Part shown: one piece after another, positions 1 through 7,342 of the stretch | Numbering within the stretch: the stretch's first letter is position 1 | Layout of the letters: each line of letters begins with the position of its first letter | The notes under the pieces: model-generated | What the model was told of the DNA's origin: nothing | The model's database searches: none | Seen by the model: the letters and a program-made list of their open reading frames with translations, nothing else | Program-made: the position numbers and the translations under genes | Assembly: GCA_934675735.1 (NCBI GenBank) | Contig: CAKURR010000023.1 | Location: 1 to 31,145, forward strand | Direction of reading: 5' to 3' | DNA length: 31,145 nt | Source of the DNA: an uncultured Clostridia bacterium | GTDB taxonomy: Bacteria; Bacillota; Clostridia; Christensenellales; Aristaeellaceae

Positions 1-275
1 TGCCCTGTTTGCCTGTGCCAATTTGTATTCGCCGGCGATTGCCGGTCGAAAACTTTCCACAACATAAATCAAGGGGGAAGTCTGCCCTTTTACAGAAAAG
101 AAAGCAGCTAACCGGCGAAAAAGGCATATTCGAGTAAAGATAAGCCCTGTATTCTGAAAAAACGCTTGAATGGCGTGTTAGACCGGAATATAGGGCTTAT
201 TATTCAGAGGTTCCTTGGATTATTGTATCTTGAAATATTTAGTTTAAGCTTGGCGGCTTGTTCTTTTTATGTACA
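1..275. other. AT-rich noncoding flank next to ssrA 3' end
   Basis: No convincing gene is seen here. By hand count the first 300 bases are about 40% GC, visibly poorer than the genes that follow. The stretch contains a long imperfect hairpin at 140-200, a perfect 18-nt palindrome at 264-281 centred on ATGTACAT, and a small GC hairpin near 31-45 (CCGGC/GCCGG). It lies just beyond the 3' end of the tmRNA gene, a favoured integration site for phages and genomic islands in many bacteria, so it could be the edge of an integrated element. No integrase or att duplication is visible, so this remains inference. Confidence 0.5.
140..200. repeat. Long imperfect inverted repeat (two-part hairpin)
   Basis: The 15-nt arm ATAAGCCCTGTATTC (140-154) pairs with GAATATAGGGCTTAT (186-200) with a single G.T-type mismatch. 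Inside it AACGC (161-165) can pair with GCGTGTT (173-179), giving a second stem. No U-run follows directly on the plus strand, so it is not a clear terminator. It could be a structured RNA, a transposon-end hairpin or an operator; none of these can be decided from the sequence. Confidence 0.5.
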
Positions 276-310
276 TAAAAAATAGGAAGTTGTGCAAAAA
301 CACAACTTCC
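276..310 (-). terminator. Rho-independent terminator of ssrA
   Basis: A perfect 10-bp stem, GGAAGTTGTG (285-294) with CACAACTTCC (301-310), has a 6-nt loop. On the minus strand it is followed by a U-rich run (277-283). It begins 5 nt after the CCA end of the tmRNA gene. Confidence 0.85.
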
Positions 311-315
311 TTGCG

Positions 316-663
316 TGGTGGAGGTGAGGAGAATCGAACTCCTGTCCGAAAAAGCGACAGCCAAGTTTTCTCCGAGCGCAGTTCGCGATTTAACATTCCC
401 TCTTCCCGGCGCCCACGAACGGGCTCAGGGATTCAGTAGCTTCATCATGTGTTCATGCGGCAAAGCTTAGGCATGAACATGGCCCGCTAAATGACGCCGG
501 ATTCCGGTGCAGCGGGATCACCGGGCCGACGCGCAGCCTAATTAGGCCGCGAGGCAATAATCGTTATTGTCAGTTAATTTTTAATTTCCCGATTTTTACG
601 TGGCTCGGGGCCACGGCTCGCTTACCTGACCGCCCACAATCCCGTCGAAACCAGTACACCCCC
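316..663 (-). ncRNA. ssrA: Transfer-messenger RNA (tmRNA)
   Basis: tmRNA rescues ribosomes stalled on mRNAs lacking a stop codon and adds a degradation tag, acting with SmpB. The 3' end carries an encoded CCA and a tRNA-like T arm (GGAGTTCGATTCTCC). The 5' end GGGGGUG pairs with CACCUCC near the 3' end to form a 7-bp acceptor stem, which fixes both ends. The expected GACGGG after a UACUGGUUUC-type 5' start is present. The tag reading frame ends DNNDYCLAA followed by UAA (on the minus strand near 580-540); the resume codon is probably the ACU or GAC just before it. Length is about 348 nt, normal for one-piece tmRNA. It sits 17 nt downstream of smpB on the same strand, with a strong terminator just beyond. 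Confidence 0.96.
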
Positions 664-680
664 ATAAATCGTTAAATCAG

Positions 681-1157
681 TCAATCGTCGCCGCGGTTCT
701 TTGACCGCAGCGCGCGCTGAATGTCGCGCTGCGCATCTTTGGCCGCCATGTCGTCGCGCTTGTCGTGCAGCTTTTTGCCCTTGCAGAGACCAAGCTCCAT
801 CTTGAAGCGGCCGTCCTTCAAATACACCTGAAGGGGGATGAGCGAATAGCCCATTTTGCCGACTTCCTGCGCGAGATGGCGAATCTGGCTCTTGTGCAGC
901 AGCAGCTTCTTCTGGCGCAGCGGGTCGGTGTTGAAGATGTTGCCCTGCTCGTAGGGGCTGATGTGCATGCCGCAGACCAGCACTTCGCCGTCTTTAACGA
1001 TGGCGAAACTCTCCTTGAGGTTCATCCGCCCCTGCCGCATGCTCTTGACTTCCGTGCCCTTGAGTTCCATGCCGCATTCCAGCCGTTCCTCGACGAAGTA
1101 ATCGTGGAACGCTTTTTTGTTTTGAGCCATCGGCTTGATGCCTTTTGCGCGCGCCAT
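681..1157 (-). CDS. smpB: SsrA-binding protein SmpB
   Basis: SmpB binds tmRNA and delivers it to stalled ribosomes. The 158-residue product has the family signatures: IAQNKK-like start (MAQNKKAFHDYFVEE), GMELKGTEVKSMRQG, NLKESFA, and a basic C-terminal tail (KLHDKRDD...RALRSKNRGDD) that in known SmpB enters the mRNA channel. The usual length is about 150-160. The ATG at 1157 is chosen because a GGGGAGGG site lies just upstream and the protein then begins at the conserved N-terminus; a longer in-frame extension to 1187 looks nonfunctional. The partner gene ssrA follows by 17 nt. A consensus-like promoter lies at 1188-1216. Confidence 0.96.
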   Translation of the reverse strand: MARAKGIKPMAQNKKAFHDYFVEERLECGMELKGTEVKSMRQGRMNLKESFAIVKDGEVLVCGMHISPYEQGNIFNTDPLRQKKLLLHKSQIRHLAQEVGKMGYSLIPLQVYLKDGRFKMELGLCKGKKLHDKRDDMAAKDAQRDIQRALRSKNRGDD

Positions 1158-1187
1158 GCGATTCCCTCCCCGAAAGATGCTGTGCAT

Positions 1188-1216
1188 AGTATAGCACAGG
1201 GAAAAGAAATTGGCAA
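1188..1216 (-). promoter_or_regulatory. Promoter of smpB
   Basis: On the minus strand TTGCCA (1216-1211) and TATACT (1193-1188) are 17 nt apart, 30 nt upstream of the smpB start codon. It lies in the short gap after the HipA-like gene. Confidence 0.7.
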
Positions 1217-1225
1217 GCGGTTGGT

Positions 1226-2317
1226 TCAGCTTTCACCTTGCAGCAGCGAAAGCCGCCGATGCAGCATGATCCGTTGGCTGTCGTCGTCAAACCATGCGTC
1301 GTCAATAGGCGCGATTTGATTCAGCCCGATGCGGCGAACGCCGTCCAGCGCGGCTTCCAGCTGGCTTTTCGGCGTATCCGTTGTTTGGCAGCGCGCGCCT
1401 TCGAGCGTGTCATAAGTGCCGAAAGCGCGGTTGAAATCCATCAGGGGATAGAGCTTCATCAGGCGATTGGTGGCGTTATCGACGAAAAATCCCCAGTTGC
1501 CCCAATGCCGATCGGTGTTGCCGACAAGATAATCAATGATATTCATCATGTGATAGCCGTATGCATCCCGCCGAAGCACCATCTCGTGCGCCGTTGTGTC
1601 GTGATTGGCGGCGTATACATCAACATATTCGATATTGACCAGACTGCGCGCCTCGGAGGTCATCAGCCGACTGGCGCTGACAGGTTCACCCCGATAGGTC
1701 TGCGCTTCATATTTGACCTGTTCGACGGCAAAACACTGTGCAATTTTGCTGGCCAGCAACTCGTGCCGCACTTCGCTTGCGGAACCATCCTTGTAGAGCC
1801 AGAAAATGCCGTCCCGCCGCACCCAGGCTTTGGGCGCAACGCCCTGTGTGGCGACGTCTCCGGCAGCATCGGCGGGGTCGAGCAAAGAGGCGTTCTGCAC
1901 GGTCAGCGATTTGCCGCGCAGAGAAACATCCACAAACGCGTCGGAAAGCGAGTGATGAAACAGGCTGATGGATTCAAAGGCGAGCTGTTTTTCCGCATGC
2001 GATTTCACCCAGTAAACGTCCGTCAGTGAAAGCGCGTGATAGGCGATGGCGATTTGGGCGCGGTCTTTATCGGTGACGGCCTGCTTTTGCCCGAGGCTGT
2101 TCAAAATTTCTTTGGCATATACGCGGTCAAGCGTCAGCACGCGCGAAGCGCACCAGTGATAGAAATTATTCAGGTTGTCCAGCCGCGTATCCATCGCGTC
2201 GCCCGGCTCCAGATACAGGCTGTAAGGCATGAACGACGGATAATAGACCGTGCATGTGCCGTTTGCGCGGACGGAAGCCACGCGCCGATTCAGATGCATG
2301 ATGAAATAATTGTCCAT
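1226..2317 (-). CDS. Stand-alone HipA-like serine/threonine kinase
   Basis: The 363-residue protein shows the HipA/CtkA kinase pattern. A lysine sits in a WLYKDG strand (K176), followed by a helix with SEVRHELLASK (E182/E186). The catalytic loop is GNTDRHWGN (D269, N274) and the metal-binding motif is MDFNRAF (D294). HipA-family kinases phosphorylate proteins such as GltX. The N-terminal ~150 residues do not resemble the HipA N-1 domain and I do not recognise them. No HipB-like antitoxin lies on either side, so a classical hipBA toxin-antitoxin pair is not supported. The ATG at 2317 is preceded by AAAGGAG at good spacing; a longer upstream start lacks one. It is transcribed from its own promoter at 2346-2374. 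Substrate unknown. Confidence 0.75.
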   Translation of the reverse strand: MDNYFIMHLNRRVASVRANGTCTVYYPSFMPYSLYLEPGDAMDTRLDNLNNFYHWCASRVLTLDRVYAKEILNSLGQKQAVTDKDRAQIAIAYHALSLTDVYWVKSHAEKQLAFESISLFHHSLSDAFVDVSLRGKSLTVQNASLLDPADAAGDVATQGVAPKAWVRRDGIFWLYKDGSASEVRHELLASKIAQCFAVEQVKYEAQTYRGEPVSASRLMTSEARSLVNIEYVDVYAANHDTTAHEMVLRRDAYGYHMMNIIDYLVGNTDRHWGNWGFFVDNATNRLMKLYPLMDFNRAFGTYDTLEGARCQTTDTPKSQLEAALDGVRRIGLNQIAPIDDAWFDDDSQRIMLHRRLSLLQGES

Positions 2318-2345
2318 GCCCTCACTCCTTTGCCCGATTAAGGAT

Positions 2346-2374
2346 ATCATACAACAAAAAAGCAGGCGTTTCAA
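2346..2374 (-). promoter_or_regulatory. Promoter of the HipA-like gene, nested in a terminator
   Basis: On the minus strand TTGAAA (2374-2369) and TATGAT (2351-2346) are separated by exactly 17 nt. The -35 box starts in the loop of the upstream operon's terminator hairpin, and the spacer is made of that hairpin's second arm plus its U-tract. Confidence 0.65.
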
Positions 2375-2391
2375 GAATTACGCCTGCTTTT
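2355..2391 (-). terminator. Terminator of the Gld-type ABC operon
   Basis: An 11-bp stem, AAAGCAGGCGT (2359-2369) with ACGCCTGCTTT (2380-2390), has a 10-nt loop and is followed on the minus strand by a run of Ts. It lies 13 nt after the stop of the DUF4340 gene. It is A/T-flanked on both sides, so it could work in both directions. Confidence 0.8.
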
Positions 2392-2403
2392 GCATGGGTG
2401 AAA

Positions 2404-3843
2404 TTATTCTCCGCTCAGCATCTCCACCGCCAGTTCCACAACATGCTCCGCGTCCTCCCGAGCGACGAGCAGGCCGAGCTCGCCGTTCACATCGGCCAGA
2501 ACGCTTTCAGTGTCGAACGCGTAGAGCGTCAGCGAAACGTCGCCGCTTTCGCGACGGAAGGTCAGCGCAATCAGCGGGCGGTTCGTATCAGGATTGACGG
2601 TTGCGCCGCTGATTTTGAGCGAAGTCAGCGCGGAAAGGAGCTTTTCTGCCTTTTCGCTGCTCAGCGTCGTGCCGCCCGCGGCATATGTCTTTGTGACGGT
2701 CGGTTCGTCGGCGGAATCGTCCTCCGAATCGGTTGCTTCGGCAGCGGAGACCGTCTCGGTGACGGTGATTTCCGTCGTTTCGCCGGAAAGAGTGACCGCG
2801 AAACCGCTTATGCTGTCCGTATCCAGCGGCAGGAGCGTATCGGGGCGCAGGCTTGCGTAAGTCGCGTAGCGCAGCGCGTCGGCGGTATCGGTTGAAATGG
2901 TGTAAACCTGCATAGATCCGTTGAGCCGCGCATAAGCGCCGCTGGCCGCATCCATACCGACGAGAAGGACGAGCGTCTGCTCGCTGCCGTCTGTGTCGAT
3001 GAACGTGAGTGAGGCATGCAGCGCTTCTTCGTCGGTCAGGCCGTAAACGTCAAGGTCGGCGGCGTCGGCGTGCGCGTTGACGCAGGTGTTCCAGCTCAGG
3101 GCGGCAAGGGTATTCACCAGCGCTTCGGCCTTTGCAGAATCGACGACGCAGGTCGTGCCGCTCTTTTCCAGACACCAGACCGCGTCGCTCTGCCACGTCA
3201 TGGCGGCGGCCTCCTCCGTGCGGTAGAGGGAGAAAGCGTAATCCGCGCCTTGGGTGACGGCCAGCGACACGGCGGATTCCACCGTCGGCAGCGCTTCATA
3301 CTGCACGTAGTCGTACAGATTAGTCGTGAACCCGTCGGCGAACGACGCATCCATCGCGTAAACGTCGCCGTTCACCAGCGCATAGCGGTCGCCCGTCAGG
3401 CTGTTTGTGTCGCCGAAAGCGAACGTCGTCGTCGTGCCGTCCGCCAGGGAAACGGTCAGCGTCTCATCCGGTTCGCTCAGGCCGTAGGTTTCAAGCGCCT
3501 CGGGCGCGTCGAGCTTCTGCGTTGCCTTCACGCTTGTCAGCGCGGCCAGCGTGTCGGCCGCCTTGTCCGCATCCACGGGGAAATCGAGGTCCTGCGGCGC
3601 GAGCCATTCGCCGTCCGTTCGGGTGAGCGCGAGCGTGTTTTCGCCGCTCGTGAAGGTGAAAGCGGTCACATTGTCGGCGGGAATTTCTGCGGCGACGACG
3701 CTTTCGGAAGCCGTTTCCGTTTCGTCGTCCGCATCGTCGGCCGAGGTGTCGATCGGGGCGTTCAGCCTGCCCGCGGCGAAGATCATGACGCACAGCGCGG
3801 CCAGCACGCCGAGCAGCGCCAGCAGTTTGTTTTTGCGATTCAT
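2404..3843 (-). CDS. DUF4340-type accessory protein of a Gld-like ABC transporter
   Basis: The 479-residue product has one N-terminal membrane segment (about residues 5-25, after MNRKNK) and an acidic, Thr/Ser-rich extracytoplasmic part. Repeating modules such as TLALTRTDGEWLAPQD and ETYGLSEPDETLTVSLADG are typical of DUF4340 proteins, which usually sit at the end of GldA/F/G-like operons. The role is probably structural or substrate-binding at the outer face of the membrane; the substrate is unknown. The start codon overlaps the stop of the upstream GldG-like gene (TGATG), with GGAGG upstream, so translation is coupled. Last gene of the operon, followed by a terminator. Confidence 0.75.
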   Translation of the reverse strand: MNRKNKLLALLGVLAALCVMIFAAGRLNAPIDTSADDADDETETASESVVAAEIPADNVTAFTFTSGENTLALTRTDGEWLAPQDLDFPVDADKAADTLAALTSVKATQKLDAPEALETYGLSEPDETLTVSLADGTTTTFAFGDTNSLTGDRYALVNGDVYAMDASFADGFTTNLYDYVQYEALPTVESAVSLAVTQGADYAFSLYRTEEAAAMTWQSDAVWCLEKSGTTCVVDSAKAEALVNTLAALSWNTCVNAHADAADLDVYGLTDEEALHASLTFIDTDGSEQTLVLLVGMDAASGAYARLNGSMQVYTISTDTADALRYATYASLRPDTLLPLDTDSISGFAVTLSGETTEITVTETVSAAEATDSEDDSADEPTVTKTYAAGGTTLSSEKAEKLLSALTSLKISGATVNPDTNRPLIALTFRRESGDVSLTLYAFDTESVLADVNGELGLLVAREDAEHVVELAVEMLSGE

Positions 3844-5312
3844 CAGCGTTTCCTCCTTCGGATGGTGATGACCGCGCCCACGGCGAGGAAGCTCAGCGGC
3901 AGCACGGCAATGAAAACGGCGCTCAGCAGCGAGGCCGAGGCGGTCGGCACGGTCAGGTATTCGGTATCCAGACTCTTGGCGCGGATGGAGATGGCGCTTG
4001 CGCGTTCGCACATCCAATCCAACGCGTTGAGGAAGAGGTCGTCGTTCGCGCCCGCGACGAGGGAACTGGTCGCCTGTTCAAACATGCGCGCGGAGGTAAA
4101 GACGACGAGCTGCGTTTCTTCGCCGCCTTCGGTCGTCTCGGCCGCTGCCGCGCCGAGCACGAACGGGCCGTCGGTGTCGCCGTCCTCCTTGTCATAGGTC
4201 GTCATGGCGTAACCGTCGAGCTTGGCATACGCGTCGGAAGAGGTTTCCAGCAGCGCGGAGACGGTCAGCCCGCTGCGCAGGGCGGTATCGAGCGTCAGCC
4301 CGCGCGCAACCGGCATCAGGATGTAGTAGCCGCCGTCCTTGATGGGGGCGGTGATATCGTGGCTGTCGATATCCGGCAGGAGATAGTAATTTGAGCCGCG
4401 CATGTGGTGCGTCGAGTCGCCCTCGAGCACGATGCCGTCCTCAAGCGTCATGCCGTACTGCGCCATCACGGCGGCGAGGTTCGGCTGGGCGGTTTCGGTG
4501 TAATCGAGCACCATCAGCATCTTGCCGCCGCCCGCCAGATAGGCAAGCAGCGTGTCGCGCTCGGTTTCGGAAATATCGCTCTGCGGCGCGTAGATGACCA
4601 CCATATCCGCGTCGTCGGGTACGGTTTCTTCGGTCAGCAGCGAGAGCGAGGTAAAAGTATAATGCTCGCTTTCCGCGTTCTCCCGCAAGCTGCTCGGCAG
4701 GTCGCTTTCGCCGTGTCCGGTGAGCACATAGGCTTTGGGCAGGGTGTCGCCGGTCACATAGTCGATGGCGGAGGTCAGCGTGCTTTCGCCCGCAAACTCG
4801 GTGGAGGCGCTGCCCGTCGTGTAGTAGCTCATGTAATCGGTGACGTAGATATCCGTATAGCTGATATATTGGCTGCGGTCGCCCGAAACGACAATCAGGC
4901 TGTTGTTATACAGCGTGGAACTCGTGTATTGGCTCGCAAAATTCGGATAGACGACGGGGTCTTTCTTTTCGACCCTCAGGCAGTCGGACAGCCCGACGTA
5001 TCGGTCGAGCAGTTCCCCGAGCGTGTCGTCCTCCGAACCGGACTGCACAATCCAGTAGACCGTCACGTCCGTATCCAGCGCGTTGACGAGCTGCTGGGTC
5101 TGCGCGCTCAGAGTGAACAGACCGCTTGCCGTCGTATCCAGATGGGTGTAGGCCGAGGGCAGCGCGCCCGCAAACAGGTTCACCGCGACGGCAATCGCAA
5201 TCACGATGACAATCGCCGCCGTGGAATAGCCGCCCGCGCGGAAGCTGCGGCTCTTCAGCCACGCTTTCAGGCTGAAGCGTTTCTTTTTTAAGGAAGGAGC
5301 ATGCGTGCTCAT
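3843..5312 (-). CDS. GldG-like ABC transporter auxiliary protein
   Basis: The 489-residue protein has a basic N-terminus, one membrane segment (about residues 29-50), a large extracytoplasmic domain, and a C-terminal membrane segment ending in RRRKR. This fits the GldG/ABC_transp_aux family: motifs LDTTASGLFTLSAQTQQLVNAL near residue 60 (the family's 'fall apart' region), YVLTGHGESDLP and YLAGGGKMLMVLD. In Bacteroidetes GldG partners GldA and GldF; in Firmicutes the same trio occurs without gliding and the cargo is unknown. The ATG at 5312 overlaps the permease stop by ATGA and has a GGAGG site. It is third in the operon. Confidence 0.82.
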   Translation of the reverse strand: MSTHAPSLKKKRFSLKAWLKSRSFRAGGYSTAAIVIVIAIAVAVNLFAGALPSAYTHLDTTASGLFTLSAQTQQLVNALDTDVTVYWIVQSGSEDDTLGELLDRYVGLSDCLRVEKKDPVVYPNFASQYTSSTLYNNSLIVVSGDRSQYISYTDIYVTDYMSYYTTGSASTEFAGESTLTSAIDYVTGDTLPKAYVLTGHGESDLPSSLRENAESEHYTFTSLSLLTEETVPDDADMVVIYAPQSDISETERDTLLAYLAGGGKMLMVLDYTETAQPNLAAVMAQYGMTLEDGIVLEGDSTHHMRGSNYYLLPDIDSHDITAPIKDGGYYILMPVARGLTLDTALRSGLTVSALLETSSDAYAKLDGYAMTTYDKEDGDTDGPFVLGAAAAETTEGGEETQLVVFTSARMFEQATSSLVAGANDDLFLNALDWMCERASAISIRAKSLDTEYLTVPTASASLLSAVFIAVLPLSFLAVGAVITIRRRKR

Positions 5313-6022
5313 CCGTTCCACCTCCGCTTCTCCATCATCTGCACCGTGATAAACAGGCACACGCCGATAACCGAGAGAAAATACAGCACGGCGGTCAAAT
5401 CGAACACGCCGTTTACAAACGTGTAAAACCGTTCAAACACGGAAAGACTTTCCATCACCGTGCACAGCAGGCTGTCCGAATCGGAGAGGAAGCCCGCCAG
5501 GCTGTTCATGAAATACAGCAGCAGCATCACCGCAAAGCAGAGCCCCGCCGCCACGGCCTGGTTATCCGTCAGCGAGGAAATGAGCATGCCGACGGCGCTC
5601 AGCGTGCAGGAAAGCAGAAAGAACGCCGGCAGCGTGCCGTAAGCCGTGCCCAGCGGCACGTTGCCGAAGCTGCGCAGAATCAGCGGGTAAAAGCTCATAA
5701 TGACGCACGGAATCGCCACCACGGTAATCATCGCCAGATATTTGCCCAGCACGACGCGGGTCATGCCGATGGGCAGGGCATAGAGCAGCTGGTCGGTTTT
5801 CTGCCGCCGCTCTTCGGCGATGACGCGCATGGTCAGAATTGGGATGGCAATCAGGAAGATGATGCTCATGCTTTGCAGCACGTATTCAAAATTCGGATAA
5901 GCGCTGCTCAGGTTGTAGGCCATCGTGTAGATGCCCGCAAACAGCAGCAGGAAGGCGATGAACACATAGGCGGTCATGCCCGTGAAATAGGCGCGCAGCT
6001 CGCGCCTGTAAACAGCACTCAT
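5309..6022 (-). CDS. ABC-2 type permease (GldF-like)
   Basis: A 237-residue membrane protein with about six hydrophobic segments, beginning MSAVYRRELRAYFTGMTAYVF, a common start for ABC-2 permeases that precede GldG-type proteins. Other hallmarks are TMRVIAEERRQKTDQLLYALP (the conserved E/R-rich coupling region after TM2) and a compact C-terminal TM ending KRRWNG. It should form the membrane channel used by the ATPase encoded just upstream. The ATG at 6022 overlaps the ATPase stop by ATGA; a longer in-frame extension upstream is antisense-like and basic, and was not used. Confidence 0.87.
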   Translation of the reverse strand: MSAVYRRELRAYFTGMTAYVFIAFLLLFAGIYTMAYNLSSAYPNFEYVLQSMSIIFLIAIPILTMRVIAEERRQKTDQLLYALPIGMTRVVLGKYLAMITVVAIPCVIMSFYPLILRSFGNVPLGTAYGTLPAFFLLSCTLSAVGMLISSLTDNQAVAAGLCFAVMLLLYFMNSLAGFLSDSDSLLCTVMESLSVFERFYTFVNGVFDLTAVLYFLSVIGVCLFITVQMMEKRRWNG

Positions 6023-6993
6023 GCGGACTGCTTTCCTCCTTCGTCCGTGGATTTTTCGGCCGTGTCGGCGGTCAGCTCGAGGAAAACATCCTCCAGATTC
6101 GCCTTCTGCATGCTCATGCGCAGAATCGGCAGGTTGGCTTTCGCGCACGCGCGGAACACGGCCTCGCTCAGGTCGGCGGGCGGCTCGGTTTCCACGATAA
6201 CGCCCTGCGCGCCTTCGACCTCGCCCGCCGCAAACGACACGCGGCTCACGCCCGAAACGGCGGACAGCGCGGCGGCAATCGCGCTCTGTTCGCCGCGCAG
6301 GGTCAGCTCCAGCGTCATGCTTCCGGCAAACAGCTTTTCCAGATTCTCCGGCGTGTCGCTGGCGACGAGCCTGCCCTTGGAGAGAATCATGATTTCGTCG
6401 CAGACGGCGCGCACCTCGGAAAGAATGTGGCTGCTGAGGATGACGGTGTGCGTTTTGCCCAGCGTTTTGATGAGGTCGCGGATTTCGATGATTTGAATCG
6501 GGTCAAGGCCGACCGTCGGCTCATCGAGGATGACGACGTGCGGGTCGCCGAGCAGCGCCTGCGCGATGCCCACCCGCTGGCGGTAGCCCTTGGACAGGTT
6601 GCGAATCAGCCGATGCTGCACGCCGTCTGTCTGGGTGACGGCCAGGGCGTTTTCAATCTGCGCCGCGCGGTCCGCCTTGCGCACGCCCTTGGCGCGGGCG
6701 ACGAAGGTCAGGTATTCGCGCGGAGTCATATCCGGATAGACAGGCGGCAGTTCTGGCAGATAGCCGATGAGCGCCTTGGCCTTGTCCGGCTCTTCAAAAA
6801 TGTCGTGCCCGTCGATGAGCACGCTGCCCTCCGTGGCGGATAAGCAGCCGGTCATGATGTTCATGGTGGTGGATTTGCCCGCGCCGTTCGGCCCGAGAAA
6901 GCCGTAAATCCTGCCCGGTTCGACGGTCAGACTCAAATCCGATACGGCGGTGTGACTGCCGTATCGCTTGGTCAGATGACGAATTTCAATCAA
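6019..6993 (-). CDS. ABC transporter ATP-binding protein (GldA-like)
   Basis: A 324-residue ATPase that powers the permease encoded downstream. Walker A is GPNGAGKST (residues 34-42), the signature is NLSKGYRQR, Walker B is VVILDEPTVGLDP, and the switch histidine is in SSHIL. The C-terminal ~90 residues form the extra domain common in ABC-2 exporters. The start chosen is an unusual TTG at 6993: it follows an AGGAGG by 7 nt and yields the conserved beginning (M)IEIRHLTKRYG, whereas the upstream in-frame ATGs have no ribosome binding site. It is first of four overlapping genes, and divergent from the pseudo-receiver regulator at 7343, which may control it. Confidence 0.9.
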   Translation of the reverse strand: MIEIRHLTKRYGSHTAVSDLSLTVEPGRIYGFLGPNGAGKSTTMNIMTGCLSATEGSVLIDGHDIFEEPDKAKALIGYLPELPPVYPDMTPREYLTFVARAKGVRKADRAAQIENALAVTQTDGVQHRLIRNLSKGYRQRVGIAQALLGDPHVVILDEPTVGLDPIQIIEIRDLIKTLGKTHTVILSSHILSEVRAVCDEIMILSKGRLVASDTPENLEKLFAGSMTLELTLRGEQSAIAAALSAVSGVSRVSFAAGEVEGAQGVIVETEPPADLSEAVFRACAKANLPILRMSMQKANLEDVFLELTADTAEKSTDEGGKQSA

Positions 6994-7342
6994 GTGAACG
7001 CCTCCTAACGGAATGTTGTCGAAGCATATCATACGGCGCATCCTTAACCGAAACTTCAAAAAACGGAAAACGCCGCAATGTTTTCAAATTCTTCCCACAT
7101 TGTTCGGCGCACGTTCAATTTTGTTTCACAGCTTTGGCCTAAACTGGGGATGATAACTCCTTCAGTCACTTCGTGACAGCTCCCTCGGAGAGGGAGCCTT
7201 TATCCTTAGGAAAAACAGGCAATAGAATCAAGCCTCCCTCCTTGAGGAATATCGAATCTGTTGCCGCCTGCGGCGGAAACAAACCGACGAGATGCCGAAG
7301 GCAGACGGAAGGGGCACGTATTCATTCAAAGGGGACATCGAT
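6994..7342. other. Divergent intergenic region with inverted repeats
   Basis: This 349-nt gap separates the ABC operon (minus) from an OmpR-type regulator (plus). It holds an inverted repeat with 11-nt arms at 71xx (CGCCGCAATGT 7071-7081, ACATTG-TT-CGGCG 7097-7109, 2-nt bulge) and a palindromic repeat element at 7155-7260. No strongly consensus promoter could be assigned to either gene. No small gene is convincing. Confidence 0.6.
7155..7260. repeat. Palindromic interspersed repeat (family C)
   Basis: Two perfect hairpins occur back to back: GTCAC (7165-7169)/GTGAC (7173-7177) and GCTCCCTC (7079+100, i.e. 7179-7186)/GAGGGAGC (7190-7197). A further CCTCC/GGAGG-type segment follows. The CTCCCTC/GAGGGAG module with an adjacent TCACTTCGTGA hairpin resembles a noncoding repeat I recall from other gut Firmicutes; only one copy is in this window. 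Confidence 0.55.

Noticed and set aside
1226..2317. hipBA toxin-antitoxin module
   Set aside because: Only the kinase-like part is present; no small helix-turn-helix gene lies on either side and the N-terminal domain differs from HipA.
3016..4197. Long plus-strand open frame opposite the DUF4340 and GldG-like genes
   Set aside because: Arg/Gly/Val-rich with no recognisable motifs; the minus-strand genes have overlapping starts and ribosome binding sites.
7155..7260. Terminator or riboswitch upstream of the pseudo-receiver gene
   Set aside because: Hairpins are perfect but lack a U-run, and no riboswitch core was recognised; the sequence looks like an interspersed repeat.
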